This document shows, piece after piece, positions 33,751 to 43,208 of a stretch of DNA of 64,000 nucleotides. The notes under the pieces were generated by a model. The model worked only from the letters and a program-made list of their open reading frames with translations, did no database searches and was not told the origin of the DNA. Both the position numbers and the translations under genes were made by a program. This DNA comes from G965207125 sp965207125 (lineage in GTDB: Bacteria; Pseudomonadota; Alphaproteobacteria; Puniceispirillales; UBA1172). The DNA is taken from the NCBI GenBank assembly GCA_965207125.1, contig OZ242263.1, positions 1,240,001 to 1,304,000 of the forward strand, written 5' to 3'. Numbering within the stretch: position 1 is the first letter of the stretch; each line of letters opens with the position of its first letter.

Positions 33751-35376
33751 TTACTCGGCTTGCGTTTCTCCTTCGGCAAGGGTTCCTGTTTGAGGGGCCG
33801 TATCATCATCATCATCGGCCGTATCACCATCATCACCGGCCGTATCACCATCATCGGCCGCCTCATCTGGCGTGTCCTCATCATCAAACCAGTGCTTTCG
33901 CGCAGCCATGATAATTTCACCCGCTCGCTCCTGACTAGTGAGTCCTTGTTCGGTGAGAAATTCGACCAATTCCTCACTATCCAGATCAGCGAGATCATCG
34001 AGGGTAAGAATCTTGTTTTTTGCAAGTTGAAGCACCATAGCGGGGGTCAGAGACTCTAAATCCTTAAGGTCATCGGCAATAGCGAATTCGGCCATCTCCT
34101 GTTTAATCTGTGCTGTCTCGCGTTCGATAAAATCGATGGCGCGTGTTTGCAATTCGCCCACAATATTTTCATCGAACCCCTGAATTGAGAGCAATTCTTC
34201 AACTTCGCATTCGGCAATATCTTCAATCGAAACGAAACCTTCAGCGACCAATAGGCTGGCCATGACATCATCGATATCGAGATGCTGCATGAATCGTTCA
34301 GAACGTTCCTGAAAGCGTATATTTTCATCAGATTGTGAGAGGATATCTATGTACCAACCGATCAGTTGAGATGCGAGGCGCACATTCTGCCCGCGCCGCC
34401 CGATGGCAAGACTCAGCTGATCATCAGGCACGATCACTTCAAGCCGCCCGGTGTCTTGATGCATCACGACCTTAAACACCTCGGCGGGGGCCAGAGAATT
34501 AATAGCGAAAGTGACGACATCTTCAGACCATGGGATAATCTCGATTTTCTCGCCTTGTAACTCATTGACCACCGCTTGGACACGACTGCCACGCATTCCG
34601 ACACAAGAACCCACGGGGTGAATACCGGGGTCGTGCGAGTATACTGCGATCTTAGCGCGGCTTCCCGGTTCGCGAACAACGCCTTTGATCTCGATGATTC
34701 CATCGTAAATCTCGGGGACTTCCTGGGTGAAAAGCTCCGCCATGAAACGGTTATCAGCGCGACTAAGAAAAATCTGCGGCCCCCTGAGTTCAACTCGAAC
34801 ATCCTTGATATAGGCGCGGATTCGATCACCTTGGCGCAAAAGCTCGCGCGGGATCATATCCTCGCGCCTAATCACAGCCTCCGCACGCCCAAGATCGATG
34901 GTGGCAGAATAGTTTTCAGCGCGTTTAATGGTGCCAACGACAACTTCGCCAACTCTGTCCTTATATTCTTCATATTGCCGGGCACGCTCAGCATCTCGGA
35001 CGCGTTGGCTGATGACTTGTTTTGCGGCTTGGGCAGCAATCCGCCCAAATTCGACCGGCGGCAGAGGCTCGCGGATAAACTCGCCAATTTTAAGGTCAGG
35101 GTTGATTTCTTGGGCCGCAGAAAAGATAATTTGCGTGGCTTCATCTTCCAAATCCTCAGCGTTCTCAACGATTTCAGTAAAACGCTCTAAGGTGATCATG
35201 CCTGAGTTTCGATCAATAGAGGCGCGGATATCGCGATCTATACCATAGCGTGACCGTCCTGCTTTCTGGATAGCTTCTTCCATCGCGGTTAGTACTTCTT
35301 CGCGTTCGATTGATTTTTCACGAGCGACAATATCAGCAACCTGAATCAACTCGCCTCCGATCGTTGAGGTATCCAT
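33751..35376 (-). CDS. nusA: Transcription termination/antitermination factor NusA
   Basis: NusA of 541 residues: an N-terminal RNA polymerase-binding domain, an S1 domain (GEVVVGTIKRAENYSATIDLG), and two KH domains (VGMRGSRVQAVVNELQGEKIEI and IGRRGQNVRLASQLIGW). Two acidic helix-hairpin-helix repeats follow. The start at 35376 has GAAAGGAT before it, giving the family-typical MDTSTIGGELIQVADIVARE. The last 45 residues are an acidic GD/TA repeat encoded by a tandem DNA repeat (33796-33867). It is 4 bp downstream of rimP. Confidence 0.97.
   Translation of the reverse strand: MDTSTIGGELIQVADIVAREKSIEREEVLTAMEEAIQKAGRSRYGIDRDIRASIDRNSGMITLERFTEIVENAEDLEDEATQIIFSAAQEINPDLKIGEFIREPLPPVEFGRIAAQAAKQVISQRVRDAERARQYEEYKDRVGEVVVGTIKRAENYSATIDLGRAEAVIRREDMIPRELLRQGDRIRAYIKDVRVELRGPQIFLSRADNRFMAELFTQEVPEIYDGIIEIKGVVREPGSRAKIAVYSHDPGIHPVGSCVGMRGSRVQAVVNELQGEKIEIIPWSEDVVTFAINSLAPAEVFKVVMHQDTGRLEVIVPDDQLSLAIGRRGQNVRLASQLIGWYIDILSQSDENIRFQERSERFMQHLDIDDVMASLLVAEGFVSIEDIAECEVEELLSIQGFDENIVGELQTRAIDFIERETAQIKQEMAEFAIADDLKDLESLTPAMVLQLAKNKILTLDDLADLDSEELVEFLTEQGLTSQERAGEIIMAARKHWFDDEDTPDEAADDGDTAGDDGDTADDDDDTAPQTGTLAEGETQAE
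33796..33867 (-). repeat. In-frame tandem repeat encoding NusA acidic tail
   Basis: The unit GGCCGTATCA(T/C)CATCATC, in 21-bp, 21-bp and 18-bp versions beginning at 33796, 33817 and 33838, is followed by a degenerate fourth copy at 33856. All lengths are multiples of three. It encodes DDxDTA-type units, so copy-number change would lengthen or shorten the tail without a frameshift. Confidence 0.8.
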
Positions 35377-35380
35377 TGAC

Positions 35381-35860
35381 TTATCCTTTCCTGTTTTCAG
35401 CGTTGATCGCCGAAGCTGCAGCGATAGACGCGGTATCGATAGTCTGAAGATCAACGGTAACCGGACCTGCCTGAGTATCTATAGTGACGATAGAGTTATT
35501 ATCGATTCCAACCAGCTTACCTTTAATGCGCCGGCGGCCATCAATAAGGGCTTTAAGCGAAATAGACACTGGCTCGCCAGCGAAACGGTTAAAATCTTCA
35601 GGCTTGATCAGAGGCCGGTTGATCCCAGGCGATGAGACCTCGAGCGTATAGGCGGTTATCGGTGGCTGAACCTCATCCAGCAAAGGCGAAATTGCTCTTG
35701 AGACTATTGCACAATCATCCACAGTCATTGGTGTTTCCTTATCTATCGGCTCGATCATAACTTGCATCACACTACGGTCGAATTTGACACGAACAAGGTC
35801 AAATCCTTTTGCAGTAATTGTTTCGCTGATCATATCGGCAATGACCGTCTCGACTGTCAT
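35381..35860 (-). CDS. rimP: Ribosome maturation factor RimP
   Basis: RimP of 159 residues, required for 30S subunit assembly. Its N-terminal alpha/beta domain carries GFDLVRVKF, DDCAIVSRAISPLLDE and YTLEVSSPGINRPL, and a C-terminal SH3-like domain follows. The ATG at 35860 with GAGAGG upstream is preferred over an in-frame TTG at 35875. First gene of the rimP-nusA-infB run; its promoter should lie in the 148-bp gap before trmB's stop. Confidence 0.93.
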   Translation of the reverse strand: MTVETVIADMISETITAKGFDLVRVKFDRSVMQVMIEPIDKETPMTVDDCAIVSRAISPLLDEVQPPITAYTLEVSSPGINRPLIKPEDFNRFAGEPVSISLKALIDGRRRIKGKLVGIDNNSIVTIDTQAGPVTVDLQTIDTASIAAASAINAENRKG

Positions 35861-36008
35861 CCCGCCTCTCGCCAAAGTGTCATAATTCTGCGGTCATTAA
35901 AAAATGGGCAACTCCCTAATTGGAGGCCCATCATATTCAGTGACAAGCATTTTTTTGCCCTTATACTCTTTTATCTCCACGATAGCAAGATATATAACGC
36001 AAAAATAA

Positions 36009-36713
36009 TCAACGCCGCTTAAACACAAACCACGCAGATCTCCGCCCTTGGCTTTCTGCTTTTGTAGCATAGCGTCCAGTGATAATATTCGGTGGAGGGG
36101 TGCGCCAGTCATTAGCTGATCTGGCTTGCCAGAAAAAATTTGGATGATTCAAAAGAGCACGAAGAATCCATGACTTAGCGCAAGAATGATCTGAAGCGAC
36201 GAGAAGAAATCCATTCTCACGGATCAATCTTGCGAGCGCGTCCACAAATGCCGGTTGAAGAATCCGTCGCCTTGCATGTCTCGTTTTCGGCCAAGGATCG
36301 GGAAACAAAATATAAACACCGTCAAAATACCCATCATCAATTGAGGGCAACAAAAGCCTGACATCTTCAGGCCAGATACGAATATTGGCGAGGTTTTTCT
36401 CAGCGATATGACGGCAGAGACTAGCGACCCCATTAACAAAAGGCTCAGCGCCAATAAAACTGTCTTCAGTGAAAGTCTCAGCGAGATGTGCGAGCGCCTC
36501 GCCGCCACCAAAACCAATCTCTAAAAAGATTCGCTGCGGTGCATGGGAAAATAATTGTCGCAACGCAAGCGGCGTTGATTCTGTACCTATTCCGAAGCGA
36601 TCCAATCCCTGCTCAAGGGTTTGACGCTGCGCATCGCGCAGTTTTCTACCGAAACGCCGTCCGTAAAAACGATGCCGCACATCCGCAGCATTGTCCCGAT
36701 CGATGTCTGCCAT
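36009..36713 (-). CDS. trmB: tRNA (guanine-N7)-methyltransferase
   Basis: TrmB of 234 residues, forming m7G46 in tRNA. It has the SAM-binding FLEIGFGGGEALAHLA, the family signature FPDPWPKTRHARRRI, and a late VASDH segment (LLVASDHSCAKSWIL). GAGG precedes the start at 36713, 12 bp after metK, so it is probably in the metK message. Confidence 0.96.
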   Translation of the reverse strand: MADIDRDNAADVRHRFYGRRFGRKLRDAQRQTLEQGLDRFGIGTESTPLALRQLFSHAPQRIFLEIGFGGGEALAHLAETFTEDSFIGAEPFVNGVASLCRHIAEKNLANIRIWPEDVRLLLPSIDDGYFDGVYILFPDPWPKTRHARRRILQPAFVDALARLIRENGFLLVASDHSCAKSWILRALLNHPNFFWQARSANDWRTPPPNIITGRYATKAESQGRRSAWFVFKRR

Positions 36714-36725
36714 AATTGGCCAGCC

Positions 36726-37898
36726 TCATACGGCGGCGAGTAATTCGTCTACTAGATCACACGCCTCCCAAGTAAAGCTGCCTTTAACACCTTCATCAGG
36801 CTCACGTCCAAAATGCCCATAAGCGGCCGTTGGGGCATAGATCGGCATGTTAAGGCGCAGTTTTTGCCTGATTCCGCGCGGGGTCAGGCCATCCATGATT
36901 TTTGGCAGTATGTCCTCAAGGCGACTATCTTCTACTTGTCCCGTGCCAAAAGTGTTCACATAAACCGACAAAGGATTTGAGATGCCGATGGCGTAAGACA
37001 GCTGAATGGTGCATTTTTTAGCAAGTTTCGCCGCCACAACATTTTTGGCAAGATATCTTGCCGCGTAAGCTGCTGAGCGATCTACCTTGGTAGGGTCTTT
37101 GCCACTAAAAGCACCACCGCCATGTGGCGCGGCCCCGCCGTAGGTATCCACGATGATCTTGCGTCCGGTTAGCCCTGTATCTCCATCAGGGCCACCAATG
37201 ACGAATTTACCGGTTGGATTAACGTAAAAATGCTCGTCATCACACATCCAGCTTTTATCAGGCAGAGCCTTGAGCACATGCTCACGAACAAGATCACGGA
37301 TCTGCCCTTCAGCACCTTCTTCATGCTGGGTTGAAACAACAATTCTAGTCGTGCAGACAGGATTGCCATTTTCATAAAGACATGTGATTTGCGATTTGCT
37401 GTCAGGGCCTAGAACAAATGTTTTTTTGCTATGCCGTGCGTCTGCTAAAGATTTAAGGATTTTATGCGCGTAATAGATCGGGGCTGGCATCAGCGCGTCA
37501 GTCTCTTGGCAGGCAAAGCCGAACATAATTCCCTGATCTCCCGCACCTTCATCTTTATTGTCTTGAGCGTCCACGCCGCGCGCGATATCGACTGATTGAG
37601 CATGGAGGTGGTTTTCGACCTTCATCTTGTTCCAGTGATACCCATCCTGTTCATAACCAATGGCCTTAACAGCTTGTCGTGCGGTCTCAATAATCTCCTC
37701 ACGCTTGACCTCAATATCAGGGTGGCAACGAAATTCGCCGCCGATAATGGTGCGGTTGGTGGTCACCATAGTCTCACAGGCCACCCGACTTTCGTTGTAT
37801 TTTTCAAGCAATAAATCGACGATTTCATCGGAAATACGGTCACAGATTTTATCAGGATGACCCTCTGAGACGGATTCGCTAGTGAAAAGATGAGTCAT
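36726..37898 (-). CDS. metK: S-adenosylmethionine synthetase
   Basis: MetK of 390 residues, making SAM from methionine and ATP. It has SEGHPDKICDRISDE near the N-terminus, GAGDQGIMFGFAC, the phosphate loop GGGAFSGKDPTKVDRSAAYA, and KCTIQLSYAIG. Located between lnt and trmB, whose product uses SAM. A hairpin in the 39-bp leader covers the likely ribosome-binding site. Confidence 0.98.
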   Translation of the reverse strand: MTHLFTSESVSEGHPDKICDRISDEIVDLLLEKYNESRVACETMVTTNRTIIGGEFRCHPDIEVKREEIIETARQAVKAIGYEQDGYHWNKMKVENHLHAQSVDIARGVDAQDNKDEGAGDQGIMFGFACQETDALMPAPIYYAHKILKSLADARHSKKTFVLGPDSKSQITCLYENGNPVCTTRIVVSTQHEEGAEGQIRDLVREHVLKALPDKSWMCDDEHFYVNPTGKFVIGGPDGDTGLTGRKIIVDTYGGAAPHGGGAFSGKDPTKVDRSAAYAARYLAKNVVAAKLAKKCTIQLSYAIGISNPLSVYVNTFGTGQVEDSRLEDILPKIMDGLTPRGIRQKLRLNMPIYAPTAAYGHFGREPDEGVKGSFTWEACDLVDELLAAV

Positions 37899-37904
37899 GA
37901 TCAG

Positions 37905-37929
37905 CTCACGATAAAAAAGTTTCCGTGAG
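37905..37929 (-). promoter_or_regulatory. Leader hairpin masking metK ribosome-binding site
   Basis: On the minus strand CTCACG (37924-37929) and CGTGAG (37905-37910) form a perfect 6-bp stem with a 13-nt U-rich loop. The 3' arm contains GTGAG, the only SD-like sequence, 7 nt before the metK ATG. Folding would reduce metK translation. It does not match the SAM-II or SAM/SAH aptamers as I know them. Confidence 0.35.
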
Positions 37930-37937
37930 TAATACTA

Positions 37938-39458
37938 TTAGACAGGCTTTGACGTCAATAGTCGAGATCGAAATGCGAGGGTCATGGCGGCGAGTAGCAG
38001 TAGCAAAAGGATAAACGCCCAATCGCCAATGTATGCGTAAAGAGTGGAGATTCGTGGCGGTATAGCGGCATCGATGACACCTTCTTGGTCATAGGGAATA
38101 GATGAAATAATAGCGCCGTGTGGATCTATCGCAGCGGAAATTCCGGTCGAAGCGACCCTGATTACCACTACACCGAGTTCAGCAGCACGCATTTGAGCCA
38201 TAGCGAGATGCTGGCGGGGGCCAATGGTATCGCCGTACCAAGCATCATTGGTGAGGTTAATAATAACATCTATCTGGTTTCGCACGACCGCTTTGCGCGT
38301 CGCGGCTGGAAAGATAATCTCATAGCAGATGAGTGGCAGAATTCGCAATGCCGTACCTTGATCGCGGGGCAAAGTGAAAATGCTAGAGATTGCGCCAGCC
38401 GCCATATCGCTCGAGCTTGCGAAATGATCAACAAAAGGAAGAAACTCGCGAAACGGCGTGTATTCGCCCCAAGGCACGAGATGACGTTTATCATAATAAT
38501 CGGCGATTATAAGATCAGGCGTCAGTAGATAGGCACTGTTAAAAAACGGTTTTTTCTCTGCGGAGTGATGGCGCAACCCGCCAGTGATCAACCATGATTC
38601 TGCGACGGTCGCCTTTAACAACATTTTGCGAACCTCGTCAATCTCGCGGTCGAGAAAACCGGCAAAATCAGTCTCGCCCCAAACAATTAGATCAGGGGGT
38701 GGGGTGCCTTGCGGGGCAGTCTGTGACAGCCGTACGAATTTATTCAGATTGTCAGCACGCGCACTATAATCCCATTTCTGATTTTGCGGAATACCGCCTT
38801 GTACCAATCGCATGACTGGTGCTTCGGATGAGGGAAGCGTGGGTGATTTCTGGCTATAGACCCCCCCCAGCGTCAGGGCCCCCGAGATTACCACCAGAGG
38901 AATGAGCACAAAACGGTAGTTGATGAGTATCACCGCCGGAATAGCCGCAATGATGAGCGCAATAACAGTGCATCCATTGACGCCAATCACCGAAGCCAGT
39001 GCGAATCCCAACCCATCTTGTGCAAACGCCATGCCCGGAGTCTGCCACGGGAAGCCTGTAAAAAGCATACCGCGCAACCATTCGCTCACCGCCAACCAGA
39101 AAATCACTGCGAACACACGCCCCAAACCAGGCCGGGCAGTAATCGATGCCGCAAGAAACGCAACCCCCCAGTAAATTCCTAAAACTGTTGGCAAAGCAAA
39201 GATAACAAAAGGCAACATCCAGTAAAATTGCGGGCCACCAGTGATCAGGGCATTACCAATCCAATAGAGCGAAGCAGCAAACCAGCCTAATCCCGTCATC
39301 CAACCAAGCATAAAAACCTGACGTAATCGTTTTTCTCGCGCGAGCAAAAAGATCGGCACGCCAAGGGCAAATCCGGCGGCTAAAAAGAGAAAAGGGGGCA
39401 TGGCAAGTGTGGCGATCGCACCGCAAAGAAAGGCAGTAATACGCGGATAAACAATCAT
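37938..39458 (-). CDS. lnt: Apolipoprotein N-acyltransferase
   Basis: Inner-membrane enzyme of 506 residues that adds the third acyl chain to lipoproteins. An N-terminal set of membrane helices and one C-terminal helix frame a periplasmic nitrilase-like domain. Catalytic triad candidates are Glu in WGETDFAG, Lys in YYDKRHLVPWGEYTPFR and Cys in PLICYEIIFP. The start overlaps the corC stop by 4 bp (ATGA). Confidence 0.96.
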   Translation of the reverse strand: MIVYPRITAFLCGAIATLAMPPFLFLAAGFALGVPIFLLAREKRLRQVFMLGWMTGLGWFAASLYWIGNALITGGPQFYWMLPFVIFALPTVLGIYWGVAFLAASITARPGLGRVFAVIFWLAVSEWLRGMLFTGFPWQTPGMAFAQDGLGFALASVIGVNGCTVIALIIAAIPAVILINYRFVLIPLVVISGALTLGGVYSQKSPTLPSSEAPVMRLVQGGIPQNQKWDYSARADNLNKFVRLSQTAPQGTPPPDLIVWGETDFAGFLDREIDEVRKMLLKATVAESWLITGGLRHHSAEKKPFFNSAYLLTPDLIIADYYDKRHLVPWGEYTPFREFLPFVDHFASSSDMAAGAISSIFTLPRDQGTALRILPLICYEIIFPAATRKAVVRNQIDVIINLTNDAWYGDTIGPRQHLAMAQMRAAELGVVVIRVASTGISAAIDPHGAIISSIPYDQEGVIDAAIPPRISTLYAYIGDWAFILLLLLLAAMTLAFRSRLLTSKPV

Positions 39459-40318
39459 TGTGCTGAAGCAACAGGTGTCTGAAAGCGGCCAAGTCCGCGA
39501 ATTCTGACCAGTGTCACATGGCGTAAATCACTGTCCAGAATTTCAAACTCTAGGCCTGCGGGATGGCGAACAATCTCACCGCGCCCCGGCACGCGTCCTG
39601 CAAGCGAGATCACCAACCCGCCAACAGTTTCAATCTCATCACGATCTTCATTTTTAAGTAACGCCCCACAGATAGACTCAAGCGTGGCAATTTCTACTCT
39701 GGCATCGGCTGTGGCCGTTCCATCGCCAGCTATATCGAAAGCCGGCGCGTCATCCTTATCATGTTCGTCATTGATCTCGCCGATGATTTCCTCAATCAAA
39801 TCTTCTATAGTAATCAGACCGTCTGTGCCGCCATATTCATCGACTACTAAAGCTAGATGCAATCGCTTGATGCGCATTTCCTCGAGCAGATCGAGCAGCC
39901 GCATAGTGGGGGCTATAAAAATCGGCTGGCGCAGAAGTGACAAAACATCAGGATCTTTTTCAGCATGGGTGACCCCCACCATATCCTTGATATGAAGAAT
40001 GCCATCAACCTCATCGAGGCTGCCATTGACCACGGGAAGCCGCGAGTGATTGGCTTCACCCATTTTTGCGAGAATCGCTTCGATCGAATCGCTTCGGTCG
40101 ACATAGACGATATCAGCGCGAGGCACCATCATATCAGTCGCAGTAATATCCCTAAGCCCCAAAATATTTCGTAGCAGCATTCCTTCATGGGTATCGAAAC
40201 TGACTTTCTCACGGATAGATTCTTCGAGCAATTCAGTAATTTCCTCGCGCTCTAAAGCGGGAGGATTACCAGGAATCATCCGCCAGATAGCTGATTTAAG
40301 ACGTTGCCATGTGGTCAT
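39455..40318 (-). CDS. corC: CorC-type CBS-domain protein (hemolysin family)
   Basis: Cytoplasmic protein of 287 residues: an N-terminal lead, two CBS domains (MMVPRADIVYVDRSDSIEAIL and a second with EMRIKRLHLALVVDEYGGTDGLIT), then the CorC_HlyC transporter-associated domain. The membrane DUF21 domain of larger relatives is absent, giving the short CorC/YbeX form, commonly linked to ion (Mg/Co) efflux and to ybeY/lnt. The start at 40318 gives MTTWQRLK; longer starts run into ybeY. Overlaps ybeY by 23 bp and lnt by 4 bp. Confidence 0.93.
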   Translation of the reverse strand: MTTWQRLKSAIWRMIPGNPPALEREEITELLEESIREKVSFDTHEGMLLRNILGLRDITATDMMVPRADIVYVDRSDSIEAILAKMGEANHSRLPVVNGSLDEVDGILHIKDMVGVTHAEKDPDVLSLLRQPIFIAPTMRLLDLLEEMRIKRLHLALVVDEYGGTDGLITIEDLIEEIIGEINDEHDKDDAPAFDIAGDGTATADARVEIATLESICGALLKNEDRDEIETVGGLVISLAGRVPGRGEIVRHPAGLEFEILDSDLRHVTLVRIRGLGRFQTPVASAQ

Positions 40319-40844
40319 GATTAGACCCCCCTTTGAGAATGTATGGATTATCGATACCGGCGCGAGCAAGAATTTCGACCTCGATGGCTTCCATCTTCGC
40401 GGCGGCCTCAACGGTATCATGGTCATAACCCATCAGATGGAGCATTCCATGGATAACCAGATGAATAAAATGGTGTGTAAGACGTTTTTGATCGTGGGCG
40501 GCCTCGTGCGCCATTGTCTCATAAGCTAGCGCCAGATCTCCCAGAAATTCATCCCCTGTTGTGGAAAAAGCGAGCACATTAGTTGGCTTATCGATTCCTC
40601 TGAACCGATGGTTGAGGTGCCTGAGATATGCATCATCGGTCAGCAAGATCGCAACATTCTTGCCGTGATATCTCATCTCATAACATTCCGCGATTACATC
40701 ACTCAAATCCCCCTGCGGGATTTGAGTGATAACCTCAAGCCACAGTTGATGCTCTATCCTGATCTCTACTTCGCTACCATGGCGAAGCGCGAGAGTAATC
40801 ATTGTATCCGGAGGCTCATCGGTTTCAGTCAAAGCTAGAGTCAT
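40296..40844 (-). CDS. ybeY: Endoribonuclease YbeY
   Basis: Zn-dependent endoribonuclease of 182 residues, involved in 16S rRNA 3'-end processing and 70S quality control. The metal site HxxxHxxxxxH appears as HLVIHGMLHLMGYDH, and RGIDKPTNVLAFS is a family block. Its start overlaps the phoH stop by 4 bp (ATGA). Confidence 0.96.
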   Translation of the reverse strand: MTLALTETDEPPDTMITLALRHGSEVEIRIEHQLWLEVITQIPQGDLSDVIAECYEMRYHGKNVAILLTDDAYLRHLNHRFRGIDKPTNVLAFSTTGDEFLGDLALAYETMAHEAAHDQKRLTHHFIHLVIHGMLHLMGYDHDTVEAAAKMEAIEVEILARAGIDNPYILKGGSNHDHMATS

Positions 40845-41842
40845 GACACGATACTTTTACTGCTGGCTTTATTGTAAGCAACAACAATCCGCTCAACAAT
40901 CGGATGCCGCACCACGTCTTTATCAAAAAAATGAGTGATATTGATCCCCTTAACGTCGCTTAAAATCGAAACAGCGTCCGCCAATCCAGAAATCTGACCT
41001 GGCGGCAAATCGGTTTGGCTAAGATCTCCCGTGACCACCATTTGCGAATCATCACCAAGACGCGTTAGCAACATTTTCATCTGAATAGGGGTGGTGTTTT
41101 GTGCTTCATCGATAATAACAAAAGATTGCGCCAAAGTTCGTCCGCGCATAAAGGCCAGCGGGGCGATTTCTATTTCCTCAGACGCCAACATGCGCTCCAT
41201 TCTATCAGGCGGGATCATATCATAAAGCGCGTCATAAAGCGGTCGCAGATAAGGATCTACCTTTTCTTTCATATCACCCGGCAAGAAACCGAGTCTTTCG
41301 CCTGCTTCAACCGCCGGACGCGAGAGAACCAACCGTTCGACACGGCGTTCTTTTAACGCCTCAACGCCACGCGCTACAGCGAGATAGGTTTTGCCGGTTC
41401 CGGCAGGGCCGATTCCAAAAACAACATCATCTCTTCTGATTGCGTCAAGATATTCCTGTTGCTTGCGGCTTTTGGCAATAACGCGTTTTTTCCAAGTGGC
41501 CACAGGGTCACGAGTTTGCTGTTTTCCACCGTTCTCACCAATATCGCGCGTTTGGCGCAGGGCGTCATCAACAATGGCTTTTGATATTTCAGTGATGGTA
41601 TCTTTGGGGTCGGTCATGCGTTTGTATAAGGTCTCAAGGGTTTGTTTAGCAACGGTGGTATTGCATGCGCTTCCTGAGATATTGACGATATTGCCAAAGG
41701 AATCGAGCCTGACATCCAGTGCTTTTTCAAGATAGTTAAGATTGCTGTTATGCGAGCCATAAAGAACCGGCAATACAGCGTTATCATCGAACTCTATTCG
41801 GACTTTGTGGTTTTGCCCGTTTTCTCGCTTCACCTCAACCAA
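40841..41842 (-). CDS. PhoH-like ATPase
   Basis: PhoH/YbeZ-type P-loop protein of up to 333 residues. An N-terminal KH-like part is followed by Walker A GPAGTGKTYLAVA and Walker B FVIIDEAQNTT. YbeZ partners YbeY in rRNA processing, and the genes are adjacent here. Start uncertain: TTG at 41842 sits almost on an AGGA, whereas GTG at 41833 has AGGA nine bases upstream and may be the real start. Lies 16 bp after miaB. Confidence 0.93.
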   Translation of the reverse strand: MVEVKRENGQNHKVRIEFDDNAVLPVLYGSHNSNLNYLEKALDVRLDSFGNIVNISGSACNTTVAKQTLETLYKRMTDPKDTITEISKAIVDDALRQTRDIGENGGKQQTRDPVATWKKRVIAKSRKQQEYLDAIRRDDVVFGIGPAGTGKTYLAVARGVEALKERRVERLVLSRPAVEAGERLGFLPGDMKEKVDPYLRPLYDALYDMIPPDRMERMLASEEIEIAPLAFMRGRTLAQSFVIIDEAQNTTPIQMKMLLTRLGDDSQMVVTGDLSQTDLPPGQISGLADAVSILSDVKGINITHFFDKDVVRHPIVERIVVAYNKASSKSIVS

Positions 41843-41858
41843 TCCTAAAACTTGGCCC

Positions 41859-43208
41859 TTACCCTTGTTCTATGACGATTTTACCACCAAGACTGTTTTG
41901 ATGAGCGGCAGTAATCGTCACCGGAAGTATAGCACCAATTTCACCTAATGCTTCATCTAAATAAACATTTTGCATCCAAGGAGTTCGTCCGGTCATTTGT
42001 TTTCTTTTTGACACTCGCGATTCTATCAACACGTCTACGGTCTCGCCAACATGCGTGCGATTAAAGGCGAGTTGCTGGGCGGCAAGAAGTTGCTGTATCG
42101 CAGCAAGCCTTTCGGTTTGAACATCGTCAGGCACCTGATCATGCGCGCTCGCGGCAGGGGTCCCAGGCCTTGGACTATATTTGAATGAGTAAGCCGAGGC
42201 GTAACCAATCTGATCGATGAGCCCGACAGTATCAGCAAAATCACGATCAGTCTCACCGGGAAATCCGATAATGAAGTCGCCACTAATGGCGATCTCCGGC
42301 CGCACCGAGCGCATTCGATCAATGATGCGAATATAATCATCGCGTCGATGCCGCCTGTTCATCGCGTCTAGAATACGGTCAGACCCGGACTGTACCGGCA
42401 GATGCAGACAGGGCATCAGGGTTTCAATCTCAGCGTGAGCATCAAAAAGCGCATCATGCATATCAAGGGGGTGCGAGGTGGTATAGCGAATGCGCATCAA
42501 CCCGTCTATTTCAGCAAGCGCATATAAAAGCCTTCCCAAAGACCATTCCGAGGCATCCGGCGCTTCACCGCGCCAAGCGTTGACATTCTGCCCAAGAAGC
42601 GTGATTTCGCGGGTACCATCCGCAATCAGTGCCCGCGCCTCAGCCAAAATAGCAGTGGCCGGGCGCGAGAATTCCGCACCACGGGTATAGGGCACAACAC
42701 AAAAAGTGCAGAATTTATCACATCCCTCCTGAACCGATAAAAATGCAGAAGGACCGCGAGATGCGGGGTTGGTGGGCAGAAAATCGAACTTACTTTCGAT
42801 GGGAAAATCGGTGTTGATAACGGCGTTCCGCGATGAGGGATTTATCGTACTGATCAATTCAGGCAAGGTATGATAGGTCTGCGGCCCAGCGATCAAATCA
42901 ATCCATGGGGCGCGTCTCGCTATTTCCTCACTTTCGGCCTGCGCCACGCAGCCCGCCACCACAATGGAGACATCGCGCGCCTCCTGTTCTTTCACCTTGC
43001 GCTGTTGACGGCGCAGGCGTCCAAGTTCAGAGAAAAGTTTTTCAGTCGCTTTCTCGCGGATATGGCAGGTGTTAAGAATCACCATATCAGCATCATCAGC
43101 ACTATTGGTCTCAGCATAGCCTAATGGGGCGAGCAAATCGCCGATGAGGGCCGAGTCATAAACATTCATCTGACAGCCATAGGTCTTGATATAGAGTTTT
43201 TTACCCAT
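41859..43208 (-). CDS. miaB: tRNA-2-methylthio-N6-dimethylallyladenosine synthase
   Basis: Radical SAM methylthiotransferase of 449 residues, modifying A37 of tRNAs that read UNN codons. The N-terminal auxiliary cluster cysteines are in YGCQMNVYDS, LNTCHIREKA and GCVAQAE. The radical SAM triad is CDKFCTFCVVPYTRG, followed by a C-terminal TRAM domain. The ATG at 43208 with AAAGGAAAA is favoured over a GTG six codons earlier. Confidence 0.97.
   Translation of the reverse strand: MGKKLYIKTYGCQMNVYDSALIGDLLAPLGYAETNSADDADMVILNTCHIREKATEKLFSELGRLRRQQRKVKEQEARDVSIVVAGCVAQAESEEIARRAPWIDLIAGPQTYHTLPELISTINPSSRNAVINTDFPIESKFDFLPTNPASRGPSAFLSVQEGCDKFCTFCVVPYTRGAEFSRPATAILAEARALIADGTREITLLGQNVNAWRGEAPDASEWSLGRLLYALAEIDGLMRIRYTTSHPLDMHDALFDAHAEIETLMPCLHLPVQSGSDRILDAMNRRHRRDDYIRIIDRMRSVRPEIAISGDFIIGFPGETDRDFADTVGLIDQIGYASAYSFKYSPRPGTPAASAHDQVPDDVQTERLAAIQQLLAAQQLAFNRTHVGETVDVLIESRVSKRKQMTGRTPWMQNVYLDEALGEIGAILPVTITAAHQNSLGGKIVIEQG

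Noticed and set aside
35897..36112. A 71-codon minus-strand frame between trmB and rimP.
   Set aside because: It overlaps the trmB end in another frame, lacks a ribosome-binding site and has no recognisable features.
37899..37937. SAM riboswitch upstream of metK.
   Set aside because: The leader is only 39 nt, and neither SAM-II nor SAM/SAH core sequences can be matched; only a simple hairpin is seen.
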